Origin: Letharia columbiana
Lineage: Eukaryota; Ascomycota; Lecanoromycetes; Lecanorales; Parmeliaceae
DNA length: 64,000 nucleotides
Reading direction: 5' to 3'
Assembly (NCBI RefSeq): GCF_014066305.1
Contig: NW_023501039.1
Span: 558,001 to 622,000, forward strand
The position numbers were made by a program, and so were the translations under genes. This document shows, in pieces, positions 46,319 through 57,761 of this stretch (position 1 is its first letter; every line of letters starts with the position of its first letter). A model generated the notes under the pieces. The model saw only the letters and a program-made list of their open reading frames with translations, searched no databases and was not told the origin of the DNA.

Positions 46319-48366
46319 ATGCCTATCACATTTGGCTCCGTCGGTGACATAGTCTCGGTCAGCTGCCTCATCAAAGACCTCGTCAAGTGTCTCGACGAGA
46401 GCCGTGGGTCACCGGCGGAATACCAGGCTGTCATACGCGAGCTATGGAGCCTGGACCATGCGTTGCTGGAAGTCGAATTGCTGCTTCAGTCTTGCGCGCA
46501 GTCGATGGAATTGAGTGGCCTACGCAAGGACGCGAAAAGCTGCGCGGAGCAGTGCCGCAAATGCATCGAAGACTTTCAGAATAGGATGAAGAGATATCAG
46601 AGATCCTTGCGTAAAGGAGGCACGGGAAACCTGTTCAGGGACACCACTGCGAAGTTCCGGTGGCATGTCTCGGAAAAGGATGACTTGGCGAAGTTCAGGG
46701 CAGAGGTCACTGCGCATTACTTGTCGCTAAACATGCTCTTGGCTACAGCTGGCACGTGAGTGGATTTAGGCACTCCCTAAGTCTTGCGTTCCCCGAGCTG
46801 ATGAGAACAGTAAGCTTACGATGTTGAACGATGAGGGCATGCATAAGCGACTGAAGCAATCTGATCTAGCTCATGCGAGCTCTTCAGCAACGCAAACCTC
46901 GCTCCTCGTGGATATAAACACCCGCTTGCAGGAAAACAATACTCTAATACAAGCAGCAGCGTTGGAGTCTAAGGCGCTGGGTTCAAGAATCGACGTGTAT
47001 GCGAAATCTTGAATCAGGTAGCTTGCAGTTCATTAATCCGTGGCTACAGCGACTACTTCAGGAATCTGGGGACTGAACTTCTGTGAGTCTAGATACTAAG
47101 TTGCTTCACTCATACCAAAATGGACGGGCTTGACCCTAGAAACTATTCATAGGAGAATCAATTCGATGACCTGCAACGCAATTGTATCTCTACAAGCCTG
47201 TATTCCAGCTCAATTGAACCGAACTTGGACACAAGACCCCGTCATGCTTGAAGATGCTCTTGGTCGAGTCACGCCGTTCCATTTGGAGTTCATTGACTCT
47301 TGGGAGGTTGGTCACGTGAAGTTGCGGTATATGGCATATCGAGCTGACCTTCAAGGTTTTGGAGTCCGTTCTCGAAGCACGCTTTCGACAACTTCCGGGG
47401 CATCGTAAGATCAAGCGGAAGGAATACGTTCTGCGGGCAAATTTCAGCAACAAGGATGTCGACAGCAGCTTCATTGCTTTCAATCGCTGCTTTCTCCCGG
47501 GCCAGCATTATGACATGAGCATGGAATTCAATGCCGCACGCGCACAGAATTCCTGCCCAGCCTGTTTGCTTGATACTGGGGAGGCGTCTGACGCACGAGT
47601 GAAGTGGTGAGGCGTCTACCTAGGACTGTGACTCCGGGTGCTTACTGCCAGTAGCAATGGGTGTGGTCTCTGGTATCAGCGGATAGTAGAGACCATCGCA
47701 GATGTGGCTCCTGTTGTACCAAAGACCGATTTACCAATCAAACGGCCATGTCTGAAGAGACGGCGAGAAGAAGAGCCCGAGAGTGATGACGAGCCGAGAC
47801 AGTTTCGCCGGGTTCGTATCAGATGTCGCCAACGAGCAGAAAACCAGGATAGCCAAGGCGAAGCAGAATTTGAGGCCCTAAGATCTGGAGAGGAAATGAT
47901 AAGATGTATTTGCGGGACGCACGATGACTTGGGGCTGCTTGGAAACAACCTGCATTATGCACCTTCCGCAAGAAAAATCAGAGCGTGGCTTATACAGTGT
48001 GGTGATTGCAAAGCCTGGCAACACCGAAGCTGTGTTGGGACTGCGAACGGCAACAACCCGCCGGGAGGCTTCTACTGTGAACAGTGTTCGTGGGTGGAGC
48101 CAGTTGACGGCCTCTTGAATGAAAATGTCGAGGGGTACACCATCAAGTGTATATGTGACTCTGATGGGGATGACGGCAATACAGTATACTGCGACCGCTG
48201 CAGCACCTGGCAGCATGTAACATGTTTCCATTCCAACATCAGCACGGCCGAGCCAGAATCTCTCGATCACTTGTGCGTCAATTGGGATCTTGGCGAAGAT
48301 CTCACCTGGCACGGTACGCCACACGCCCATAAGTGCAATGATCCCCAACATGCTGACGCTTCCTAG
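46319..48366 (+). CDS. STAND-type N-terminus + ubiquitin-like domain + two PHD fingers
   Basis: Exons about 46319-46755, 46811-46996, 47029-47082, 47153-47306, 47356-47606 and 47655-48366, about 597 aa. Residues 1-150 match the helical N-terminal domain common in fungal STAND/NLR-like and related proteins (MPITFGSVGDIVSVSCLIKD). The middle (ALGRVTPFHLEFIDSWEVLES, then FNRCFLPGQHYDMSMEF) matches the ubiquitin-like domain family that usually ends in a CPxC...CxGCGxW(F/Y) zinc motif; here CPAC...CNGCGLWYQR. Instead of stopping, the frame runs on through a basic linker (KRPCLKRRREEE) into two PHD fingers (CICG...CGDC...WQHRSC...CEQC and CICD...CDRC...WQHVTC). The junction near 46997-47028 is uncertain: the intron is 32 bp in this reading, or 65 bp with a later acceptor at 47062. 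Confidence 0.72.
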
Positions 48367-49111
48367 ATGCAATACTGAGAATTGATGAGGGTCTGAAAGA
48401 TTCTCGCAGGCGGAGAACGCTAACAAGCGAGTAGTGATGACCCCTATCGCAACCAGTGCCGCCACCACCGACGTACGGTCACAGTCCGATGGGAACACCA
48501 ACCGCGAGACACGACCTTCCTCCGCCTCCACTTCCGCCCCCAGCTCACACTGAGAACATGACTGCCGGTAGTGATTCGGGTTGGGCTTAGGGGAATGATC
48601 TGTTTGGGGTCATTGTTTGGGGGGCGGGGGGGGGAAGGCAGGAGGGTGGCAGGCCAACGCCGTATTCCTCGAAGACCCGGGGCTGCTCGGCCAGTGGAGA
48701 CGCCAGATGGCCACCACGGGAAGGGTCGGCCCTCCAAAGTACCAGCGCCTGTTGCGTGCTAGACATGAAGGCTCTGCTGTGACACGATCAACTATGCAGC
48801 ACCGCTGGTGATGGACAGGCGATACCCTTGGTATGATTGCTTCGCATGGCTTCGATCTCGCAAAAGTGCACTCGTTCTGGGTCTCTGTGTTTCCGGCCAT
48901 GTCCCATGGTGGAATGTTGGTGTGATTATGTTTGGACCTTCCGCTTCGTCCTCGAAGCTCTTGGGGAGCTTACTTACGGAACTACGGTGAAAGCCTTCCG
49001 GGTTGTAATGTACAAGTGCAATGCTTCGCTTTTCCGTGTGCCTAGCAACCATGCAGTCCAGTAGAAACACCAGCCATCTACAAGATTGTTCTTTTTAGCA
49101 AATCCTGGAGC
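48367..49111. other. intergenic with G-rich tract
   Basis: About 745 bp between convergent genes. G-runs at about 48605-48650 (several of 4-9 G). No gene supported. Confidence 0.5.
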
Positions 49112-51467
49112 TCAGTGCCCATTGCCCAACAACGGCGTATCCTCATTATCCACGCTTCCACCCTTCCTCGTCTTCCTCCGCCGTTTCTTTTTCTTTGACT
49201 CGGCAGCCGGGGTATTCTCTTTCCTGCCATCAGGTACATCCGACGGCTCGTCTCCTTGGACCTGAGCGCCCCCCTCTCCGCTATCAGAACTACTCGTCAT
49301 CTCCAGCACCGTCTTTTTAATCCCCCCTGCGTCAACAATTTGTTCGGTGATACTACCCGAGCGTGCAGCGCCTCTCTTTGTTTTCGGCGGTGACTTCGTC
49401 CCCGAATGCATTGACCCGAGTGTGCTTTCCGAATTGACTCGGGATCTGTGCTTCGATCCTGTTCTGTTTTCGCCCGGGCTATCTTCTTCACGCTCACGAT
49501 CGCCGTTTTCAGCAAGGGCAGCTAAGCCTCTGCGGGACTTGTTGGGACTTGGTGGGGATGCTCCAAGGGGGATGCTGCCGTAGCCGGCAGCTACAGCGAG
49601 AACGCCGTCCTTCGCATCTTTACCAGCAGAGCTGAGTAGGCCGGCGCCAACCGCTCCCTGAGCGGCTATGGAATTACGAGGGGTGGTATCGGAATTGTCT
49701 GAGGCTTTGGACATGGCGTCGCCGAGCGTGCCAGATCCTGGCTTGATCTTTACCGTGTTGTATCGAGTCTGTCTAGGCCGGCTGGCAAGATTGGAGGGGC
49801 CCAAATGCTTCAAGTGGTCGCGTATTTGAGGCTTTGGTTTCTTCTGGCCACCTTCTCGATCAGATGTATAGGCTGTACTTGAGTGACGTCGTAGATCCTC
49901 GGGACGCCCATTGGCTTCGTGAGCGTGAGTATCGGAGCTTGTTGCATGGCGACGCATGGCTTGGTGCGGGTCTTTCTTGTCCTCACCGAGGTCGATCAGG
50001 GCCTCCTCACGGTCGGCCAAGTTGTCCTCCACATCAGTGATGACTTGGCCCTTAGGCACTCTCGATTTGGGTGCTGGGTTCATACGACGGAGGCCTTTTT
50101 GCACGTCAATATAAACGTCAGACTCATCGATAATTTCTCTGTATGTCGGTCAGTAGTGGACTCAGGTAATCGAAGGATAATGCACATACTCGCCAATAAG
50201 CTCCTCAATGACATCTTCTAGTGTCACAACACCTAAGGCGCCATGGTCCTCTCCGGGAAATTCCGAGACAAGAACCATGTGCGATTTTCCCTCTTGAAAG
50301 AAATTGACAATGTCCAAGCAGCTCGTCTCGGCCCTTGTTTCCGGCAGCGTAGCCAAAGCAAAGTCCCTCACGAGTTTCGCATCTTCAGGATCATAAGTGA
50401 TGAGTATCTTAACCAGGAGCATTCCGACGAAGTTCTTTTGATTGTCCGGTGCGTGGATGGGGATTCTAGAGAAACCAGCACCAAGGATGAATTCCATGGT
50501 CTTCTCGTTGAGAACGGTATCTGCAGACAGCGTGAACGTGTCCTCCATCGGGGTCATGATACTGCCGACGGACTTCGCCTTGAGATCCAGAACCGCGCTG
50601 ATGATGGTGACCTCGTCCGAGTTGAGTTGCTCGCCGTCCGCGCCAAGACTCTTATGCAGAGTCACGAGTGTCTTTAGTCCAGCCTTTTTATACGTCGTAC
50701 CGTGATCCTCTCCCAAGAGTCTGTCAAGGAGCTTCGCTGTAGGCCATGCAACGGGCGATAGAATGTACATCAGTATGAGCACTAGAGGTGACATCCATGC
50801 TCCTATCGGGAGACCGTAGCGGACGCAGATCGATTGAGGGATGACCTCGCCGAAGATGACTATGAGCCTGTCAGGTATAATCCAGAGAAGCTATCTTTAG
50901 CACTCCTCACCAATAAGGACCGTACTGCCCAACACAGCAGGCCATCCACCACCAAGGGAGCGATCCAGCACAATAGGCAGAGTCTCGTTTGTGATGACAT
51001 TGCCCAGCAGAAGTGTCACCAGAACCCAATGTTTCCCTCTCTCCAGCAACCGTAGTACCTTGGCAGCATGGTTCCTTTCAGACCCTTCGCCAGACGTCTT
51101 GATGACCTGTAGGTATATTTCATCCTGCACTTGATCAGCTGTTGCACCCTTCTGCCTAGTCCGCTATAGCATTGTAACTTACCTGACCCATCAATGCAAT
51201 GGTGAGACCTGCAAAGGCTCCGCCGAGAAGCACTAAAGCAATAGCAACAGCGAGATAGATCCATAGAGTAGGCTTGTCTGGTGACATAGGAGGTTCCTCA
51301 TCTTCTGCAAACACGGTAAAAGGGCCCCTTCGCTGAGGAGCAGCGCGTAGGAGTGGCAAGAAGCCCAGCATGAAGAGCTTCGCCAGAGAGAGAAACAGAG
51401 GTCTCGCGGCCGTGTAGCCATGTGTGACGCGTGGGCCAGATCCCTGAGGGGGCTGGTTGTTCGACAT
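49112..51467 (-). CDS. MAM3: CNNM/Mam3-type membrane protein (DUF21 + CBS)
   Basis: Exons leftward: 51467-51183, 51124-50911, 50859-50190 and 50138-49112, giving 731 aa. The DUF21 membrane region carries [38 protein letters not shown] and [21 protein letters not shown] pair follows ([32 protein letters not shown], and [36 protein letters not shown]). This is the yeast Mam3/CNNM layout, vacuolar or plasma-membrane metal-ion homeostasis, with the CBS pair sensing Mg-ATP in relatives. The C-terminal third is hydrophilic, Ser-rich and ends in a Lys/Arg cluster, typical of fungal versions. Confidence 0.93.
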
Positions 51468-51984
51468 GTTCGGAGAGTATTTGGGGGGGGGGAGAAAGGG
51501 CCGGTGTCAAGAGAAGACAGCGGTGAGTGGGTTATACTTATGCATATTTGGTGTTTGGTGGGTGTAGAGTCCGAGGATGAGCGTTGAAAGTGAAGTTACC
51601 GTCGCTGTCTTAATTTTAGCGCCTTCGCGCCTTCCCCAGAATTGCCAAGAAAAGGGTGGGCGTGAAAGATGCAGCTGCCAAGTGATTGTGTAAGGTACTA
51701 GGTGTACTCGATAGCATCTTTGATTTGATTCACAGATGAACCTGCATTAATTCTATCTATAGGAATGCTAGATAGTGTGCGAGTTACGTTGAAAGCCTTG
51801 AAGCCATATGCTGACTAGGTAAGTATGCTACCAGGACCTTCAAAATAGATGCTGCAGTTGATGATGATAATAACTCCATTCTTCATTAATGACATCACAT
51901 ATATCCCCAATCCTAATTCCCATCGACTCCCAAATTTCCTGCTCGGACCGTTCTGGATCACTCAAGGCTGCCCCAATCAATGAA
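51468..51984. other. intergenic, no gene seen
   Basis: About 500 bp upstream of MAM3 and downstream of the four-pass protein. A G-run precedes the MAM3 start (51482-51490). No gene. Confidence 0.45.
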
Positions 51985-53004
51985 TCAAGCATATTTGACC
52001 GCACTCCGATGTTCATCATGGAAAGGGTTGCTCTCCGCACTGGCTTCCGCATCCTTGAAAGGATTGTCCTCCTCGCTGACAGCTGAGACTGGCATCCTCG
52101 CGCTTCCTTTTGCGGATGGCGTATAAGCTGGTGGCTGTGATTCCCGATGCTCTTCAGGAGTCCGGTTGTACTGCAACTCGATATTGCGTCTTTCGGCAGC
52201 AGTAAGCTTCTTTGCTTTGCGCCATTTGTGGGTCGCAATGCAGGCGTAGACGAAGAGGGTGAAATGGATGATTCTAATACCATGTTTGTTAGCGAGTGAT
52301 GGCCAAGCGTAGCAGCTCACAACCAATCAGCTATAGACCGAACAACTTACAGAATGAGTGCCAGAAACACATTTGCTGCGATCTCAATCCGTCCCAATGT
52401 GTAGATCAGCGGGTTACAGATCTGACTCCAGTAATTATACTCGTCGCATGGCACCATGCCATCGAATTCAACGAGGACGGGCTGCCAGTACCAGAACCAG
52501 CCGTCACCAACAGAGAAGACAAGAGAAGGTATAGCAAGGCCCCAGACAAGGAAATCAACTCCGACATTCCAGCCAGGGTGGATTGGCCGGCCGTGGCGCT
52601 GGAAAAGAGTGAGGAAGAGGACAAGAGGGTCATAGAAGAGGGCGAGGAGGACCTGCGGATACCAAGGTCAGTTGAACGGCCAAGTAAAGGGTCAAGGCGC
52701 TAGCGTTGGATGTCGAATATGGCTCTGCTATCGACGTTTCGAAAGGCGCATGTTTGAGGAGGATTGTGGCGGATGTGCAGAATAGCCGCAAGGATTTCCA
52801 ACTTACAGGAGCAAGAGGTAGACCATCAGTCCAGTCATTACCACCGTAGTTCATTTTCGATACCGAGGTGGTCACGGCGAAAAGGATCATAGCGATGAAG
52901 GCGAGAGGAACGGCGAGGGCGCGCAAGCCGAGCTTGATTGGCCAGCGACGATCATGGCCGTTGAGCTGTCGCCGTGTCTCGGCGGAGATTGACATACGCG
53001 CCAT
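51985..53004 (-). CDS. four-pass membrane protein, unknown
   Basis: Exons leftward: 53004-52807, 52652-52351 and 52273-51985, giving 262 aa. Four hydrophobic segments are visible: LGLRALAVPLAFIAMILFAV, VLLALFYDPLVLFLTLF, VGVDFLVWGLAIPSLVFSV and IAANVFLALILIIHFTLFVY. A Cys-containing loop sits between TM3 and TM4, and the cytosolic tail is hydrophilic with repeated NPF(K/H)D. The layout resembles MARVEL-like or Sur7-like fungal membrane proteins, but I recognise no defining motif. The first intron (154 bp) is long for this window and its centre (CTTTCGAAACGTCGAT) faintly recalls the introner core. Confidence 0.72.
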
Positions 53005-53613
53005 GACGGAGCTGAGGAGGTAGAGGATGAAGGTAGAGTCGAGATGGAGTGATGGCAGCAGCGATGTTGAGGAAGTTGAGTGGGTTTACTGGGAGAAGAT
53101 GTCATGTGTTCTCCGGGGCAAATTAGTGTTGGTGTTGTCGTAAGCTTGCCTCCCACCCTCCTTGGATTGGAAAATAGTGACGCATACCCCGGGTTGCCCC
53201 ACGGCCAGATTCGGCAGTCGGCCAGGCTCATCCATTCATTCTAATCATTCATTCATTTACATGCGGGGCTGGTGGGGGCTCATGTATTAAGTACGATCAA
53301 GGATGTTCGGATGGCATTCAAACAATTGCATGCTCGGGCATGCATGTCAGTCCATAAGTCGATCTAAGCATAAAGCAACTCTAACATACGAGGTCCCACA
53401 TCAACCGGTCTGTCTGTCAGCACCTTATGGTTAATGCTGCCAAGCTTCAGAACTTCAGTCTCAAGTCATGGTCACGATGGTGATGGAAAGCCGCCACCGC
53501 AATCAAGCATTTCTTAGCCCCGGAGTGAACGAAGATCCCTTGGATCGAAAGCTCTCTCGGCTTTTCAAAAGTAAAGAGACAACCGTAAATACAATCCGAA
53601 AATACCTGCAAGA
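53005..53613. promoter_or_regulatory. shared upstream region of two divergent genes
   Basis: About 600 bp between divergent start codons (four-pass protein and NIF3-domain gene); no supported gene. Repeats of ATTCATTC near 53230-53255 and a GCATGC-rich segment near 53325-53350. Confidence 0.45.
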
Positions 53614-54205
53614 ATGTCCACCCCCACCCTGGAGCCGCGTTACAAGCTCATCTTCACCGTCCCTCACTCATCCCTCGAAGCCTGTAAATCCGCCGTATTC
53701 GCAAAAGGTGAGCATCCCGCATATTCTCGTGCCAGTAAAAAAAAAAAAAGAGTACCCCGCCATTCACCTTTTCCTCCCATCTTTCTTTTGCCATATTCGA
53801 TACCGTATTCCTTTGCTCATGGGACCGACCCAGGAGCTGGCAGCTACCCCGGCGGCAAGTATTCCATGGTCTGCTTCGAGGTACCGGGCACGGGCCAATT
53901 TCTGCCCGGCGAGGGTGCGGTCCCGAATATTGGCGCGGTGGGCAAGTTGGAGAGGGTACCCGAGACGAGGGTGGAGGTGCTGTGCGTGGGAAAGGACGTG
54001 ATGACCGGAGCGGTGGATTCGTTGAAGAGGTAAGCACTGACCCCGTTTCCGGAACGGTGATCAACGCCGTGGGTAGACAAGTTGATCCTGTCCCTCCTCT
54101 TCACCGTCGCAACCGTGTACTCGCAGGCAATAACCTGTATGTGACCGCAGAGCCCATCCGTACGAGGAAGTTTCCTATGAGGTGTATCAGATGGAAAATG
54201 TTTGA
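53614..54205 (+). CDS. NIF3/YqfO C-terminal-domain protein
   Basis: Exons 53614-53707, 53834-54029 and 54151-54205, giving 114 aa. YKLIFTVPHSSLEACKSAVF, GTGQFLPGEGAVPNIGAVGK and RAHPYEEVSYEVYQ are the signature of the CutA-like domain inserted in bacterial YqfO/NIF3 proteins, which fungi often encode alone. Its biochemical role is unclear; NIF3 family members bind metals or interact with transcription factors. Both introns are long (126 and 121 bp); the first holds a 13-A run near 53742-53754. Splicing rejoins KGAGSYPGGKY and RAHPYEEV exactly. Confidence 0.88.
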
Positions 54206-54632
54206 TAATCCGAACTGTGGGCCAATGCGCTTGTGGCTTGCAGCAACGCAATCGGGTTGGCAGGCGAACAGCCAGAGAGAACCGGCAATCATGGCGGCTG
54301 CGAGTCCAAGAATACAGGACATATTCAACGCTGAACAGGAGATCTCCAACACGTTCATCTGGTCTATTGCCAATGTATTGGTACACAGCGAAATCTGCTA
54401 GCGTTAACAAAAAGCAGTCACAAGGAAAGGTAGCCCCTAAACATTGACACTAGTTTCATACCCATGGATTGTCGGAAATAATGCTTCGCGCACTGCACTG
54501 TGCATACGTTTTGTAGACTAGAGTAACATTCTGTTACGCACTACTAGTCCACCAGGATACCACTGTAATTACACTGAAAGTATGATACAAGAACCCCCTG
54601 CAGCCTTCGGAGGAGTGTTCTTAAAGCCTTGA
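54206..54632. other. intergenic, convergent 3' ends
   Basis: About 430 bp; overlapping short frames in both directions have no features. Confidence 0.5.
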
Positions 54633-57433
54633 TCATACCTCAAATGCCTCCGCAATCCAGTCCATCTGTACCGCACTCACGCCTTTTGCGTAGCTGCGAT
54701 TTGTGAAGACGAACTCATTGAACATGATCGCTTCTACTTTCTTGCCAAACAAGCTGCTGGAAGGGTGTATGGCCACCACTTGATTTCCGACCATGGTCTT
54801 GTAGCTGCCGTCTGGACACAGTCGGGCCGTTTTGGTTGCAAAACCTTTCAGGAAGCATTTCAATATGGAATTTGCAAGCTCGGGCGTGATTGCTGAGGTT
54901 GCTTGGTTTTGTATTAGCTTTAGCAATTTCAATTGCTGGCACTGAGCCCGCAGCTGCTTTCGAACATCCATGGCCGCTTTCATGGCTCTATGCGATGCAA
55001 AATGTTTCTCCGCCCAGGCTTTCCTATCCGTATTCTCTGCTGCGTATGCTTGGACTGCTGTTAATAAGGTCAAGTGATCTCCTTCTCTTTTGTAGAGTTC
55101 GCGTCGAGCCACTTCAGCTTCCTTTTTCTTTTCCTCGGACGCCAGGTTGAGGAACAAATCCTCCACACTCAAGCACGAGATAATGTCAATAACCTCGGGT
55201 ACGCAATTTAGCGATGGTTCAGCCGCTGCAATGAGAGCTCTTCCGAGAGACACAGTGACCGGAAGCTTAGCAATCTGCAGACCAATGTCGCTTATTCCTC
55301 CAGAGTCAGTCAGCGCTCCGAGCAGATAAAGCTGCAGCAAAGCCTTTTCCAACGCAGTTCGCGGCGGAGGATCAAGGAACGAGAAATTAACAACATCCTT
55401 GATGCCTCTTGCTTTCATAGTCAAAATTGCATGGCTTAGATCGCATCTTAAAACCTCCGGCGTGTTGGATTGTTGCATGGTAGAATAGTCCGATTCTGTA
55501 TACAGCCTATAGCACTGTCCTAACGCTTCGCGACCAGCACGCCCCTGGCGCTGAATGGCCGAACTTTGCGAGATCGGTTTCACGAGCAACGATTCCATCC
55601 CAATGCTCGTCCGAAATTGCTTGATCTTTGCTTTTCCACTGTCTATGACAAATCGGACCCCTGGGACTGTCACTGAGGTTTCAGCGATGTTCGTTGCGAT
55701 GATTATTTTCCGCGTATTTGGAGGAGCAGGCTGAAATACTCGCTCCTGTGCAGCTTGCGATAGGGCGGCGAAGAGTGGTAGGACTAGAAGCTTCGGTAGC
55801 TCGGGCCCCATGTCGTGGGCATACTCTTTCACGAGGCTCTCGAGGGACTCGATAACGTTCCGTCCATGGAAGAACACAAGCACATCCCCTGGCATGGGTT
55901 CTTGACGGTGGATCTGGAAGATCATTCGAAGAGACGCCTCGACGATGTCCTGGACTGGCTCTGCTGTATACTTAAGATCGACAGGGTACTGGCGACCTTT
56001 GATATAGCAAGTTGCTACACGGTCTGAAGTCTTCAATTGCGGCTTCTTGACCTCGTGATGGGAACCTTTCACGGTTCCATTGCTGTGGATTGCAGTGTCA
56101 CCTTCTTCATCAGAGGAGGAGATGCCGGACCATTCAGACCCTGACTCGTCTTGATGTTCAAGCCCATCGGTACCATTCCCATGATCCTTTCTATCTCCAT
56201 GGACTCCATTCCCTGCCTCTCGCCCATATCCCTCCTCAAAGAATGCCCTCAAAGTCTCCGTCTCGGCGGTTGCGCTCATGATGATAACCTTATCAAAGAA
56301 TCAGCGTCCCTTTTCCAAAACGTAGGGCTAACTCTTAAAACAATCTTGGTGAGCACAAGTGGGGTAAGTGATCTGTTTCACGACAGAAAGTCGAACGCGG
56401 TAAATAAGTATTTAGGAGCACAGCGTGTAAAGAAGACCAGCCCGGCCCCAGGACAAGTCTCGAAACCCAGACTGGAGTCTCGGACAGAAAGGAGTAACTC
56501 GGAAATACGATGTACCTTCAACGGTATCCCCCCTCTTCCCTTATTTTTCCCTGCGACCATGTCCCTCAGAAAACCCAACAGTAAATCGACATTGACCCCC
56601 CTCTCATGGACCTCATCCACGAACACAGCACTGTAAGCTTTCAACCATGGATCTCTCAACATCTCTTGCAATAGTGTCCCCTCCGTAACGAACTTGATCC
56701 TCGTATTCGGACTGGTAGACTGATCAAACCTCACACTGTAACCAACTGTGCTTTTCGGACTAGATGAACCAAGCGGAGTGCCCATTTCCTCTGCTACTCG
56801 TCTAGCTAAGGTAGTAGCCGCCACCCTTCTCGGCTCTGTGATGGCAATACAGCCGCCGATTGTAACAGTCTGAGGGGAGCGGTCCATTGGAATGGTGACC
56901 GACTGGGATTTACACCATGGCTCATTCACAAGCATCTGAGGCACTTGCGTACTTTTCCCACTACCAGTCTCACCAACCAAGATGATGACATCCTGGCCGA
57001 GAAGAGCCTCGCGAATTTCCCTAACATGGGACCAGACCGGAAGGCTTTTGCGGGAAGATTCCAGCCTTTTGGCTCTGTCTCTCAGATTGTGGCTGCCATT
57101 TGATGGTCGAACGAAGTCCTCTGATAGGCCTTTTGATTTGGGTTTTGCCAAAGTGGCGAGCTGCAAGCGATCAGAACCGTTCGATTGCGGGCGCTGGTCG
57201 TGGTTGCCCTCGACATGACTTATTAATCTAGTGTTTCTATGTGTAGGCAGGCTCCTGCGAGCAGGTTCTAGCGATATGGCACGTTCTCCGAGGTGAGTCC
57301 GATCCACATGCTCTCGTTTCCGTTTCTTACTCTTCGACGATTTATCCTCGGTCAATAATGGGGCACTTTTCCCAACCGCGGTCTCCAAGGGCACAGATCC
57401 TCCATCGAGGTGTTTATGCACCCGCTCGGGCAT
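54633..57433 (-). CDS. DHR2: DEAH-box RNA helicase, Dhr2-like
   Basis: Exons leftward: 57433-56516 and 56288-54633, giving 857 aa. Helicase motifs: I GETGSGKST (near residue 155), Ia ITEPRRVAA, II FVDEVHERG, III MSATAET (opens exon 2), V TNIAETSVTVPGVRFVIDSG and VI QRQGRAGREALG, then the winged-helix/ratchet and OB regions (LYLLGALTD, MVGNQVVAIHPSS). Most similar in layout to yeast Dhr2, a nucleolar helicase for 18S pre-rRNA processing. Motif II reads DEVH instead of DEAH. The single 227 bp intron splits motif II from motif III and has an introner-like core. Confidence 0.9.
56289..56515 (-). repeat. possible introner-like intron, diverged
   Basis: 227 bp intron of DHR2 beginning GTACATCGTATTTCC. 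The core GAGACTTGTCCTGGGG matches 12 of 16 bases of the core at 17.2 kb, next to a small palindrome AGACTCCAGTCT. No match to the 3' end of the clear copies was seen. Confidence 0.35.
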
Positions 57434-57761
57434 CTTTGCATCGAGTTCAGAAATTAGATATCACAAGATGCATCTTGACCCAATTGCAAAAATAATTCTA
57501 GTGTCTGAGAAAAAGTGACTTTAAGGACTTTCCACGCCCCGAAACAAAAGAACGCTGCGTCCTTCGGCCCGTCCCTAAGATTACTCTAAGCCTGCAGCGT
57601 GGGGGTCGGAACTTCTTCCTTCCTTCTAATCCTGCCACCCAGATGAATATCAAACCCGGTTTTGCACACCCAGACGCATCTACTTTACCTCTCCCCCCTA
57701 CTAACAGCCTCTACCCTCTCCAAAGTCCAGACCCCCTTTTACCCGTCCTTTAACAAATCCA
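57434..57761. promoter_or_regulatory. bidirectional promoter DHR2 / FMN1
   Basis: 328 bp between divergent start codons; pyrimidine-rich on the plus strand just before FMN1. No open frame. Confidence 0.5.
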
